Assembly (NCBI GenBank): GCA_021804455.1
Contig: JAJZHT010000078.1
Span: forward strand, 1 to 6,264
Direction: 5' to 3'
Source: Pseudomonadota bacterium
GTDB taxonomy: Bacteria > Pseudomonadota > Alphaproteobacteria > Paracaedibacterales > CAIULA01
DNA length: 6,264 nt
The position numbers were made by a program, and so were the translations under genes. This document shows, in pieces, positions 1-6,016 of the stretch. Every line of letters starts with the position of its first letter. Position 1 is the first letter of the stretch. Below the pieces are notes generated by a model, which saw only the letters and a list, made by a program, of their open reading frames with translations, did not search any database and was not told where the DNA came from.

Positions 1-1
1 T

Positions 2-601
2 GATATTTTTTTTCAAGGGGAATGGCCGAAGGATAGGACCTCTCCTTCCACCTCTCGACCCCCAACGCCCAGTTCTGAAGAAGATCAAGAATATATAGCC
101 TTTTTAAGTGACAGAATTACCCAACTCAGAAAACGGGTTCCCAAACCCCAAAAATCAGGAAACAGTTTTGAGGAACGTTACCATCTATCATGCACTTACG
201 AGCAAGATCCAAAGGATTTGGCAGATCCTGTTTCAGTTTATCGAAAATTATATAGCCAGCTTATCAAAGATGTTAAAATTTCTAGGGCCCGTTTCCCTGT
301 CTTTATTAAGTTAGAAAATCCTGACCGCTGGCAAGAAACCATTATCAGCTATTTTAAACCTGTTTTGGTTTACCACGCTGACCCTCTACTGGATGAAAAT
401 TTCCCAATTTTATTAAATGCAATTTTAACGTCTCCTCAAAGAGATTCTTTGAATCCTGAGCACCATGCTGAAAACTGGGAAGAAATTTTTCGTTACATGA
501 TCCTTCATTCAGCGGAAAAATCTATTCAATATCTTAAAGACATGATTGAAAATAATGAGAATTACTTTTCGTTAAATAAAAATCACACTCAAGAAAATTA
601 A
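2..601 (+). CDS. Unrecognised protein, 5' end outside window
   Basis: The frame ending at TAA 599-601 is open to the first bases of the window, giving at least 199 residues. It has no in-frame ATG in its first half; the only early start-like codon is a TTG at 218. I therefore read it as the 3' part of a longer gene, not a 127-residue gene starting at 218. Visible residues about 13-27 are rich in Ser, Thr and Pro (TSPSTSRPPTPSS) and acidic residues follow, which looks like a disordered linker. The rest is mixed and probably mostly helical, with aromatic and charged residues (for example AENWEEIFRYMI) and an Asn/Lys/Glu-rich C-terminus. I see no membrane segment, nucleotide-binding motif or known domain. 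It ends 129 bases before rsmH, so it is probably a separate transcription unit. It occupies the place where mraZ often sits but does not resemble MraZ. Function unknown. Confidence 0.6.
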   Translation, partial: DIFFQGEWPKDRTSPSTSRPPTPSSEEDQEYIAFLSDRITQLRKRVPKPQKSGNSFEERYHLSCTYEQDPKDLADPVSVYRKLYSQLIKDVKISRARFPVFIKLENPDRWQETIISYFKPVLVYHADPLLDENFPILLNAILTSPQRDSLNPEHHAENWEEIFRYMILHSAEKSIQYLKDMIENNENYFSLNKNHTQEN

Positions 602-616
602 AAATCGATCTTTTAT

Positions 617-646
617 TTTCTTTTTCACAAAAATAAAGAAATTTTT
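617..646 (+). terminator. Weak terminator-like hairpin
   Basis: TTTCTTT at 617-623 can pair with AAAGAAA at 635-641 across an 11-base loop, followed directly by TTTTT at 642-646. The position just after the stop at 601 suits an intrinsic terminator, but the stem has only one G-C pair and the region is AT-rich, so this could be chance. Confidence 0.25.
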
Positions 647-657
647 AGTATAAATTG

Positions 658-686
658 TTGACAGAATACTCAAGTGTATGTTTAGG
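658..686 (+). promoter_or_regulatory. Candidate promoter with consensus -35 box
   Basis: A perfect TTGACA lies at 658-663. At 17-base spacing the would-be -10 is TTTAGG (681-686), a poor match. It lies upstream of rsmH and after the previous gene ends, so it could drive the dcw operon, but only the -35 half is convincing. Confidence 0.3.
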
Positions 687-703
687 TAACCAAAGATTAG
701 CCA

Positions 704-709
704 TATAAT
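704..709 (+). promoter_or_regulatory. Candidate -10 box for rsmH operon
   Basis: A perfect TATAAT lies at 704-709, 21 bases before the GTG start of rsmH. The expected -35 zone (about 680-687) has no good match. The TTGACA at 658 is 40 bases away and too far to belong to it. If used, transcription would begin near 716 and leave a leader of only about 15 bases. Confidence 0.35.
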
Positions 710-730
710 TTTGCGCCTTCTTCATCCATT

Positions 731-1648
731 GTGAGCTCTATTCATACCCCCGTTCTTCTTCGTGAAATGATAGGCGCTTTGTCGCCAAAGAAAGACGGGG
801 TCTATGTTGATGCAACGTTTGGAGGCGGAGGCTATACCCAAGCGATTTTGAATTCAGAATCCTGTTCTGTGATTGCGATTGACCGCGATCCAGCGGCTGT
901 TCAACGGGCAGAAACTTTTCAAACCCTTTATCCAGGACGTTTTCAATTGTTGTCAGGATGCTTTGGGGATCTCGATCAACTTTTAGAGCCTTTTGGGCCG
1001 ATTGATGGCATTGTTTTCGACTTTGGCGTTTCCTCCTATCAATTAGATGAGGCTGAGCGGGGGTTTTCTTTTCGTTTTGAGGGTCCCTTGGACATGCGGA
1101 TGTCGCAGACAGGGCTCTCGGCTCAAGATGTAGTAAACACCTATAGCGCTGAAGATCTCGCCAAAATTTTATGGCTTTATGGGGAAGAGCCCCAATCTCG
1201 TCGGATCGCTAAAGCGATTGTAGAATACCGACAAAAAAAACCTTTTACCACAACCCTAGAGTTGGCCCATCTCATTCGTCAGATTGTCCGTCGAAAAGAT
1301 GGTTTAGATCCGGCCACGTTAACCTTTCAGGCCTTGCGTATTTTCGTAAATAATGAGTTAATAGAGATAGATAAAGCTTTAAAAAAAAGCTTATCTTTTC
1401 TATCAGATGGGGGAAGGATTGTGACGGTCACCTTTCATGGGTTGGAAGATCGTTTAGTAAAAAATTGGTTGCGCGATAAGAGTGCCCCCGCAGCCTACTC
1501 GCGGTTTGGTTCTTCCTTGCAACAACTTAAACCTTTGTTCAAAAAGCCCCTTTGCCCAAGCCCCCAAGAAATTCAAAAGAATCCCCGTAGTCGTTCGGCA
1601 AAATTAAGAGCTTTTACTTTAGAGGCTTCTAGATTGGCAGCTGTATGA
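731..1648 (+). CDS. rsmH: 16S rRNA m4C1402 N4-methyltransferase RsmH
   Basis: RsmH (MraW) transfers a methyl group from S-adenosylmethionine to N4 of C1402 in the 16S rRNA decoding centre. The 305-residue product has family-typical length and features: an N-terminal HTPVLLREM (5-13), the SAM-binding loop DATFGGGGYT (27-36), AIDRDP (49-54), FDFGVSSYQLD (96-106), the strongly conserved ERGFSF..GPLDMRM (109-124), TFQALRIFVNNEL (198-210) and TFHGLEDR (234-241). The last replaces the common SFHSLEDR and the loop has GGYT where GGHS is usual; neither suggests loss of function. The GTG start at 731 keeps the HTPVLL motif and an in-frame TAG lies at 698-700. No clear Shine-Dalgarno sequence precedes it. 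The stop overlaps the ftsL start in ATGA at 1645-1648. No mraZ is visible upstream. Confidence 0.96.
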   Translation: MSSIHTPVLLREMIGALSPKKDGVYVDATFGGGGYTQAILNSESCSVIAIDRDPAAVQRAETFQTLYPGRFQLLSGCFGDLDQLLEPFGPIDGIVFDFGVSSYQLDEAERGFSFRFEGPLDMRMSQTGLSAQDVVNTYSAEDLAKILWLYGEEPQSRRIAKAIVEYRQKKPFTTTLELAHLIRQIVRRKDGLDPATLTFQALRIFVNNELIEIDKALKKSLSFLSDGGRIVTVTFHGLEDRLVKNWLRDKSAPAAYSRFGSSLQQLKPLFKKPLCPSPQEIQKNPRSRSAKLRAFTLEASRLAAV

Positions 1649-1998
1649 TACGACGTTCAACAATTTTTGTTTTCAGTGCAACGCTTATCGTTGGCTTGGT
1701 TCTATTCCAATTGAAATATAAGGTTGTCTCTTTGGAACAACGCCACCAACGCGTTAAAAAAGCCATTCATGAAAACCAAGAAGCTATCCATGTACTGCGC
1801 GCAGAATGGGCTCACTTAAATGACCCCGGTCGTTTGCAACGACTGTCACAAAAGTATTTGGAAATTCATTCCCTTAAAAGTCATCAACTGGTTTCTTTTG
1901 CCGACGTAGCAACCAGTAATGGAGGGACCTATGATAAGGCGGCTCTTGAAAAATTAATTACAGCGGCCGCCGCTGATCAACAACCTGATAAGGACTAA
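1645..1998 (+). CDS. ftsL: Cell division protein FtsL
   Basis: This is a small bitopic divisome protein of 117 residues that, with FtsB and FtsQ, helps recruit and activate the FtsW-FtsI septal synthase. The product has the expected layout: a short basic N-terminus (MIRR), one membrane segment at about 5-22, a heptad-like coiled-coil region at about 27-58, then EWAHLNDPGRLQRL (54-67). A W..L..P.RL block of this kind is typical of alphaproteobacterial FtsL. The C-terminal tail (about 85-117) is polar and Ala-rich. FtsL diverges greatly, so the call rests on architecture plus position between rsmH and ftsI. The start ATG shares bases with the rsmH stop (ATGA), implying translational coupling; I see no separate strong ribosome binding site. 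Confidence 0.88.
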   Translation: MIRRSTIFVFSATLIVGLVLFQLKYKVVSLEQRHQRVKKAIHENQEAIHVLRAEWAHLNDPGRLQRLSQKYLEIHSLKSHQLVSFADVATSNGGTYDKAALEKLITAAAADQQPDKD

Positions 1999-2004
1999 GG
2001 TCGA

Positions 2005-3738
2005 ATGAAGCCCTTCATCAAACGCCCTTTAGTCCGCCTCGCCAAACACCTTAGCCTTTGGCAGCAGGTTGTTCATCAGCAGACTTTATTAGAAATGGCC
2101 CGCCAACGTTTGTTGGTGGCAAGCGGATTGATGCTTGTAGGGTTTTTAGTGATTATGGGCCGTTTGGTCGACGTGATGGCTTTGCGTTCCCATTCACCTA
2201 TTTCCCATACTTCTATTGTTCATCAGCTGGATATTCCCAGATCCGACATTATCGATCGAAATGGTGAAGTGTTGGCAACGCATATCATCACAGCCTCTGT
2301 TTATGCCAATCCTAAAGTTATTCTGAATCCAAGAGAGGCTGCTGATAAATTAGCCAAAGTTCTGCCTGACGTCGGTTCTGAAACTTTGTATCAACGTCTT
2401 TGTTCCCAAAAAGGGTTTGTTTGGCTGGCCCGTCATATCCCGCCGAAACTGCAACATGAGATTAATAAGATGGGAATTCCAGGGATTTACTTACAAAAAG
2501 ATTATCGCCGGGTTTATCCCTATGGCCGCATGACCTCCCATATTTTAGGGTATTGTGGTATCGACAACAAAGGGTTATCAGGTGTCGAAAAATTCTTTGA
2601 TATTAAACTGCACAATGATAAAACGCCGTTAAAATTATCGATTGATATTCGTGTGCAACATATTGTTCATGATGAACTGGTCAATGCTGTTGACACGTTC
2701 CAGGCGATGGCGGCTAATGCGATGGTTATGGATATCAAAACGGGTGAAATTTTGGCAATGGTATCGATACCCAATTTTGATCCCAATCTTCCTAACCAAA
2801 ACAAACCTGAGGATTCGTTTAACAGGAATACCCTAGGTGTCTATGAGTGTGGATCCGTGTTTAAGGTTTTAAACATAACCATTGCTCTTGAAAGTCATAC
2901 AGCCACCCATGCAAGTTGTTATGACGCCACACAACCCGTTCGCATTGGTCGCTTTAAGATTACTGATTTTAAAGGTCAAAATCGTCAACTGACATTGGCA
3001 GAGGCTTTTGTCTATTCCTCAAACATCGCGGCAATTAAGATCGCCCAACAATTTGGTATGGAAACACAGAAAAAGTTTTTTGAAAAATTAGGCCTTTTCA
3101 AACCGGCTACTGTTGAAATTCCAGAAATTGGTCATCCTTTTATTCCTAATCCTTGGACGCCTGTCACCACCATGTCGGCTGCCTATGGCTATGGTATTGC
3201 GGTAAGCCCCTTACAAATCTTTACAGCCATCTCCACGGTTATTAACGAAGGTTATAAAATTCAACCCACTCTTCTGTTGCAAGAAGAAGTTCCCCCTGCT
3301 CGTGAAGAAGTGAAAATTTTATCGACGAAAACCTCCAAAATGATTCTGGATTTAATGCGCACCGCCGTACGGGACGGAACGGCTAAACAAGCCAATGTTG
3401 CCGGTTATTTAGTTTTTGGAAAAACAGGAACAGCTTATCGGGCCAAAGGTCGGCACGGATACGGTAATAATAAAACGCGAACCAATTCATTTATTGGCGG
3501 GTTTCCTTATCATAAACCCAGATATATGGTTATGGTTACGCTGGAAGATCCCAAAGCTTTGCCGTCAACGTACGGTTATGCAACGGCAGGGTGGAATGCA
3601 GCCCCTACGGCTGGAAAAATGATTGCTAGAATGGCTCCTATTTTGGGGGTACAACCTATCCATGATGAACAAGAGATCAAAGAACCCGTTGTCCCCGGAT
3701 GGGTTTCGGTTAAGAATACAACAGAGCCTAACCAATAA
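2005..3738 (+). CDS. ftsI: Septal peptidoglycan D,D-transpeptidase FtsI (PBP3)
   Basis: FtsI is a class B penicillin-binding protein that cross-links septal peptidoglycan in the periplasm as partner of FtsW. The 577 residues give a cytoplasmic N-terminus, one membrane anchor at about 35-55, and a pedestal/dimerisation domain containing the conserved IPRSDIIDRNGEVLA (77-91) and GRMTSHILGYCG (174-185). The transpeptidase domain follows. Its three catalytic motifs are intact: SVFK with nucleophile Ser284 and Lys287, SSN at 338-340, and KTGT at 473-476. The box before the serine reads YECGS, with Cys282 where Pro or Met is more usual. The ATG at 2005 follows the ftsL stop by 6 bases, with AAGG overlapping that stop as a modest ribosome binding site. 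Downstream, instead of murE immediately following, there is a two-gene insert. Confidence 0.97.
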   Translation: MKPFIKRPLVRLAKHLSLWQQVVHQQTLLEMARQRLLVASGLMLVGFLVIMGRLVDVMALRSHSPISHTSIVHQLDIPRSDIIDRNGEVLATHIITASVYANPKVILNPREAADKLAKVLPDVGSETLYQRLCSQKGFVWLARHIPPKLQHEINKMGIPGIYLQKDYRRVYPYGRMTSHILGYCGIDNKGLSGVEKFFDIKLHNDKTPLKLSIDIRVQHIVHDELVNAVDTFQAMAANAMVMDIKTGEILAMVSIPNFDPNLPNQNKPEDSFNRNTLGVYECGSVFKVLNITIALESHTATHASCYDATQPVRIGRFKITDFKGQNRQLTLAEAFVYSSNIAAIKIAQQFGMETQKKFFEKLGLFKPATVEIPEIGHPFIPNPWTPVTTMSAAYGYGIAVSPLQIFTAISTVINEGYKIQPTLLLQEEVPPAREEVKILSTKTSKMILDLMRTAVRDGTAKQANVAGYLVFGKTGTAYRAKGRHGYGNNKTRTNSFIGGFPYHKPRYMVMVTLEDPKALPSTYGYATAGWNAAPTAGKMIARMAPILGVQPIHDEQEIKEPVVPGWVSVKNTTEPNQ

Positions 3739-3741
3739 ATC

Positions 3742-3775
3742 TGGCTAAATTAACTTTTAAAAACTATATTATATT
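3742..3775 (+). promoter_or_regulatory. AT-rich possible promoter before Panacea gene
   Basis: The 68-base gap between ftsI and the next gene contains overlapping -10-like hexamers in CTATATTATATTAG (TATATT at 3765-3770 and again at 3770-3775). The -35 partner for the first at 17 bases is TGGCTA (3742-3747), only 3 of 6 matches. A gap of this size and composition inside an otherwise closely packed operon suggests an internal promoter, but the sequence alone does not prove it. Confidence 0.3.
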
Positions 3776-3792
3776 AGGACTCGCTTTTTTGT

Positions 3793-3798
3793 AAAAGG
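3793..3798 (+). promoter_or_regulatory. Ribosome binding site of Panacea gene
   Basis: AAAAGG ends 8 bases before ATG 3807. This is one of the clearest ribosome binding sites in the window and supports both the start choice and independent translation of the inserted gene. Confidence 0.6.
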
Positions 3799-3806
3799 TC
3801 ATCAGA

Positions 3807-4262
3807 ATGCATTCTTGTATCAACATTGCAAATGAGATTTTAAGGCTTGCAAAGGAACAAAATACTCCTTTAACTCCTTTAAAACTCATGAAGATGGTTT
3901 TTCTTTCCCATGGATGGATGTTGGGATTTTATGGAAAGCCTCTTGTAAAGGAGTCTATAGAAGCATGGCAGTATGGGCCTGTTATACCCCTTCTTTACCA
4001 GGCTATTAAACATTTCCGTAGTCTTCCTGTGGATTATCCCCTAGAGAACTTTGATTTAAAAGAAATAACCGAAGAAGAGGAAGAACTTATACAAGAAGTA
4101 TATAGAAAATATATAAAATTCTCTGGGGTAGAATTATCTTCTCTCACTCATATGCCTGGAAGTCCTTGGGATATTACTTGGTCGTTATATGGTAAAAATG
4201 TCAGTATCTCTAATGATTTGATAGAAGACTATTACAAGAAACAACTTTCTCATCCAGCATGA
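3807..4262 (+). CDS. Panacea-domain (DUF4065/SocA-like) protein, candidate antitoxin
   Basis: The 151-residue product is a single complete Panacea domain. Recognisable blocks are LTPLKLMKMVFLSHGW (22-37), EAWQYGPVIPLLYQAIK (52-68), and LSSLTHMPGSPW (110-121), ending in DLIEDYYKK (137-145). These match the family pattern LTpLKLqKLlYf.hGW, EAW.yGPV.P and LS..TH..gsPW. In Caulobacter the related SocA is the antitoxin and proteolysis adaptor for SocB. In PanAT systems Panacea proteins neutralise many unrelated toxins encoded next door. The next gene starts inside its stop (ATGA 4259-4262), as expected for a two-gene module. Hand-counted GC is about 36% over 3841-4260, against about 43-45% in sampled lines of ftsI and murE, which suggests later arrival. 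The domain call is firm. The antitoxin role is inferred from family and context; it could also act as an adaptor or phage-derived regulator. Confidence 0.88.
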   Translation: MHSCINIANEILRLAKEQNTPLTPLKLMKMVFLSHGWMLGFYGKPLVKESIEAWQYGPVIPLLYQAIKHFRSLPVDYPLENFDLKEITEEEEELIQEVYRKYIKFSGVELSSLTHMPGSPWDITWSLYGKNVSISNDLIEDYYKKQLSHPA

Positions 4263-4573
4263 ACCCAATTATTCCGCCTATTCCCGCTCTTCCTCAGGGA
4301 GACGACAAGAAAAATATGGAAGCCCTTTTATACGAGGGGCAAGTTAACGAGCATTGTCGACAAGAGAAATTTAAAAAACACAAAAGTTGGATAGCTCTTG
4401 TTTTGGTGTGGAGCGTACTTATAGGGATTGTCTTTATGTCTGGTGTATGGCTTTGGCATCTGATAACTCCTTGGAGTTGGTTAAACCATGATCAACTTAA
4501 CAGACTGGAAACTATATTGTTCTCAGGAGTTATTAGCTCACTTATATCTCCATTCATTAAAAGATATTTTTGA
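4259..4573 (+). CDS. Small two-helix membrane protein, candidate toxin partner
   Basis: I cannot assign this 104-residue protein to a named family. It begins with a Pro/Ile-rich stretch (NPIIPPIPALP, 2-12). A charged soluble part follows up to a basic cluster KFKKHK (37-42). A long hydrophobic, Trp-rich helix runs at about 44-69, then a short polar loop (NHDQLNRLE, 76-84), and a second hydrophobic segment at about 85-100 closed by KRYF. Positive charges before helix 1 and after helix 2 suggest a hairpin with both ends in the cytoplasm. The gene overlaps the Panacea stop by ATGA, so the two are probably translated together. Membrane-disrupting small proteins occur among Panacea-neutralised toxins, so it is a reasonable toxin candidate; a holin-like or accessory role is also possible. 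It ends in tandem stops TGA TAG (4571-4576), in the same frame as murE. Confidence 0.72.
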   Translation: MNPIIPPIPALPQGDDKKNMEALLYEGQVNEHCRQEKFKKHKSWIALVLVWSVLIGIVFMSGVWLWHLITPWSWLNHDQLNRLETILFSGVISSLISPFIKRYF

Positions 4574-4577
4574 TAGG
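4574..4577 (+). promoter_or_regulatory. Weak ribosome binding site of murE
   Basis: TAGG, directly after the upstream stop, ends 8 bases before GTG 4586. It is a weak match but correctly spaced. The in-frame TAG at 4574-4576 rules out any earlier murE start other than a rare ATA at 4580. Confidence 0.4.
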
Positions 4578-4585
4578 TTATATTC

Positions 4586-6016
4586 GTGCTTATTCCCATC
4601 ACCAATTCGCGTCAAGTGACTCCAGGGGATACTTTTATTGCCATTCCTTGTGCCAATGTACAAGAGCATATTCAACAGGCGATTGATCGGGGTGCTCAAA
4701 CCCTTATGATGCAGGAGGCGGAGGCTGGTTTATGGCGACAGCATTACCCCCATTTAGAAATTATTTCCCTTGAGAATCCACGCTTGACATGGGCAACGAT
4801 CGTCAAAAGTTTTTATCCTCGTCAACCACAAAGGGTCACGGCTGTAACCGGAACGAATGGCAAAAGCTCGGTGGTTCATCTGGCACGCCAGTTATGGTCT
4901 GGATGTGGGTTAGAAGCTGCCAGCCTGGGTACTTTGGGTTTGGTTATAGGCGATCACTCAACCCCCGATCTTCCCTTGCCCTCTTTAACAACATTGGATT
5001 CTCTGCATCTGCATCAAGCTTTAAACTATCTGTATGATGCTTCAATCGATTATGTTGCGCTTGAAGCCTCCAGTCATGGTTTGGACCAATATCGTTTGCA
5101 TCGGGTTGAACTACAGGCTGCTGGGTTCACCAATCTAACTCAAGATCATCTTGATTATCATGCCTCGATGGAACATTACTTTTTATCCAAAGTAAAACTT
5201 TTTACAGAAATATTACCAGTCGGTAAAACCGCGGTTCTTAATCGGGATTCACCCTATTTTGACCGTCTGAGGGATTTATGCCAGAAAAGACAACATCGCC
5301 TTTTAACCTATAGTTTGGAAAAAGATGCGGATCTTAGGATACGCAACGTTTTCCAAAAATCCGATTATTTGGGGTTTGATCTTGAAATTGCAGGCCAATC
5401 TTTTACAAATTTGTCAACGCCGCTTGTAGGGCGCTTCCAATTAGAGAATTTATTGTGTGCTCTAGGCCTGTGTCTCGCCACAGAGGCTCCTCTGGAACGT
5501 TTGATGGCAACTCTTCCCTGTTTAAAATCTGTTAAGGGACGTATGGAATGGGTCGGCAGCTATCGTCAGGCCTCTATTTTTGTGGATTATGCCCATACTC
5601 CTGATGCCTTGGAAACGGTTTTAGAGAATCTACGTCCCCATACCCTTAACAGACTATGGGTTGTTTTTGGATGTGGCGGAAACCGTGACAGCAGCAAACG
5701 CCCCAAAATGGGAGGAATAGCCCAACGTTTGGCAGACTGTGTCATTGTCACCGATGATAATCCCCGTCACGAGGATCCTGTGGCAATACGCCAACAAATT
5801 TTAGCTGCTTGTCCCAAGGGGCGTGAGATGGCAGACAGACGAGAAGCCATTCGTTCAACGATTGCACAATTAGAACCAGGTGATATAGTGTTGGTTGCAG
5901 GTAAAGGGCATGAAACGGGCCAAATTATTGGTGAGACGGTTCACCCCTTTAGCGATCAGGAAGAAATTGAAACTGTCCTAAAGGAATATAAAGATGGCAA
6001 TATGGCATACGGTTGA
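4586..6016 (+). CDS. murE: UDP-MurNAc-tripeptide synthetase MurE (meso-DAP-adding)
   Basis: MurE is a cytoplasmic ATP-dependent ligase that adds the third residue to UDP-MurNAc-L-Ala-D-Glu. The 476-residue product shows [17 protein letters not shown] (5-21, uridine-site region), P-loop TGTNGKSS (88-95), [10 protein letters not shown] (183-192), the SKVKLF segment with the probable carbamylated Lys202, DYAHTPD (334-340), the nucleotide-site [12 protein letters not shown] (362-373), DNPRHEDP (391-398) and GKGHE (439-443). DNPR indicates meso-diaminopimelate as substrate rather than lysine. The usual TTP before the substrate loop reads TTL. The protein is about 19 residues shorter than E. coli MurE (495), and the deficit lies at the N-terminus: residue 1 falls just before the first conserved strand. 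The GTG start at 4586 is forced by an in-frame stop at 4574. It overlaps murF by 23 bases. Confidence 0.95.
   Translation: MLIPITNSRQVTPGDTFIAIPCANVQEHIQQAIDRGAQTLMMQEAEAGLWRQHYPHLEIISLENPRLTWATIVKSFYPRQPQRVTAVTGTNGKSSVVHLARQLWSGCGLEAASLGTLGLVIGDHSTPDLPLPSLTTLDSLHLHQALNYLYDASIDYVALEASSHGLDQYRLHRVELQAAGFTNLTQDHLDYHASMEHYFLSKVKLFTEILPVGKTAVLNRDSPYFDRLRDLCQKRQHRLLTYSLEKDADLRIRNVFQKSDYLGFDLEIAGQSFTNLSTPLVGRFQLENLLCALGLCLATEAPLERLMATLPCLKSVKGRMEWVGSYRQASIFVDYAHTPDALETVLENLRPHTLNRLWVVFGCGGNRDSSKRPKMGGIAQRLADCVIVTDDNPRHEDPVAIRQQILAACPKGREMADRREAIRSTIAQLEPGDIVLVAGKGHETGQIIGETVHPFSDQEEIETVLKEYKDGNMAYG
5981..5985 (+). promoter_or_regulatory. Ribosome binding site of murF
   Basis: AAGGA inside the end of murE lies 8 bases before ATG 5994. 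This selects 5994 as the murF start; the next ATG at 6002 is in another frame. Confidence 0.6.

Noticed and set aside
108..314. Small 68-residue frame near the left end
   Set aside because: It overlaps the longer open frame 2-601 in another frame and shows no family features or good start signal.
218..601. A complete 127-residue gene starting at TTG 218
   Set aside because: The same frame is open back to base 2 with no stop and no ribosome binding site stands before 218, so 218 is more likely an internal Leu codon.
2058..2267. Short frames inside ftsI (2058-2267, 2642-2836, 3416-3622)
   Set aside because: They are out-of-frame shadows of a clearly recognised, full-length ftsI.
3741..3794. 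Short open stretch after ftsI (LAKLTFKNYIILGLAFL) as the displaced original murE N-terminus
   Set aside because: It has no ATG/GTG start, is only 17 codons long and does not resemble a Mur N-terminal domain; AT-rich chance sequence explains it.
3739..4585. Insertion sequence or transposon carrying the two extra genes
   Set aside because: I found no transposase, no convincing terminal inverted repeats and no target-site duplication at the borders.
4789..5037. 82-residue frame inside murE
   Set aside because: It lies out of frame across the murE P-loop region and has no independent support.
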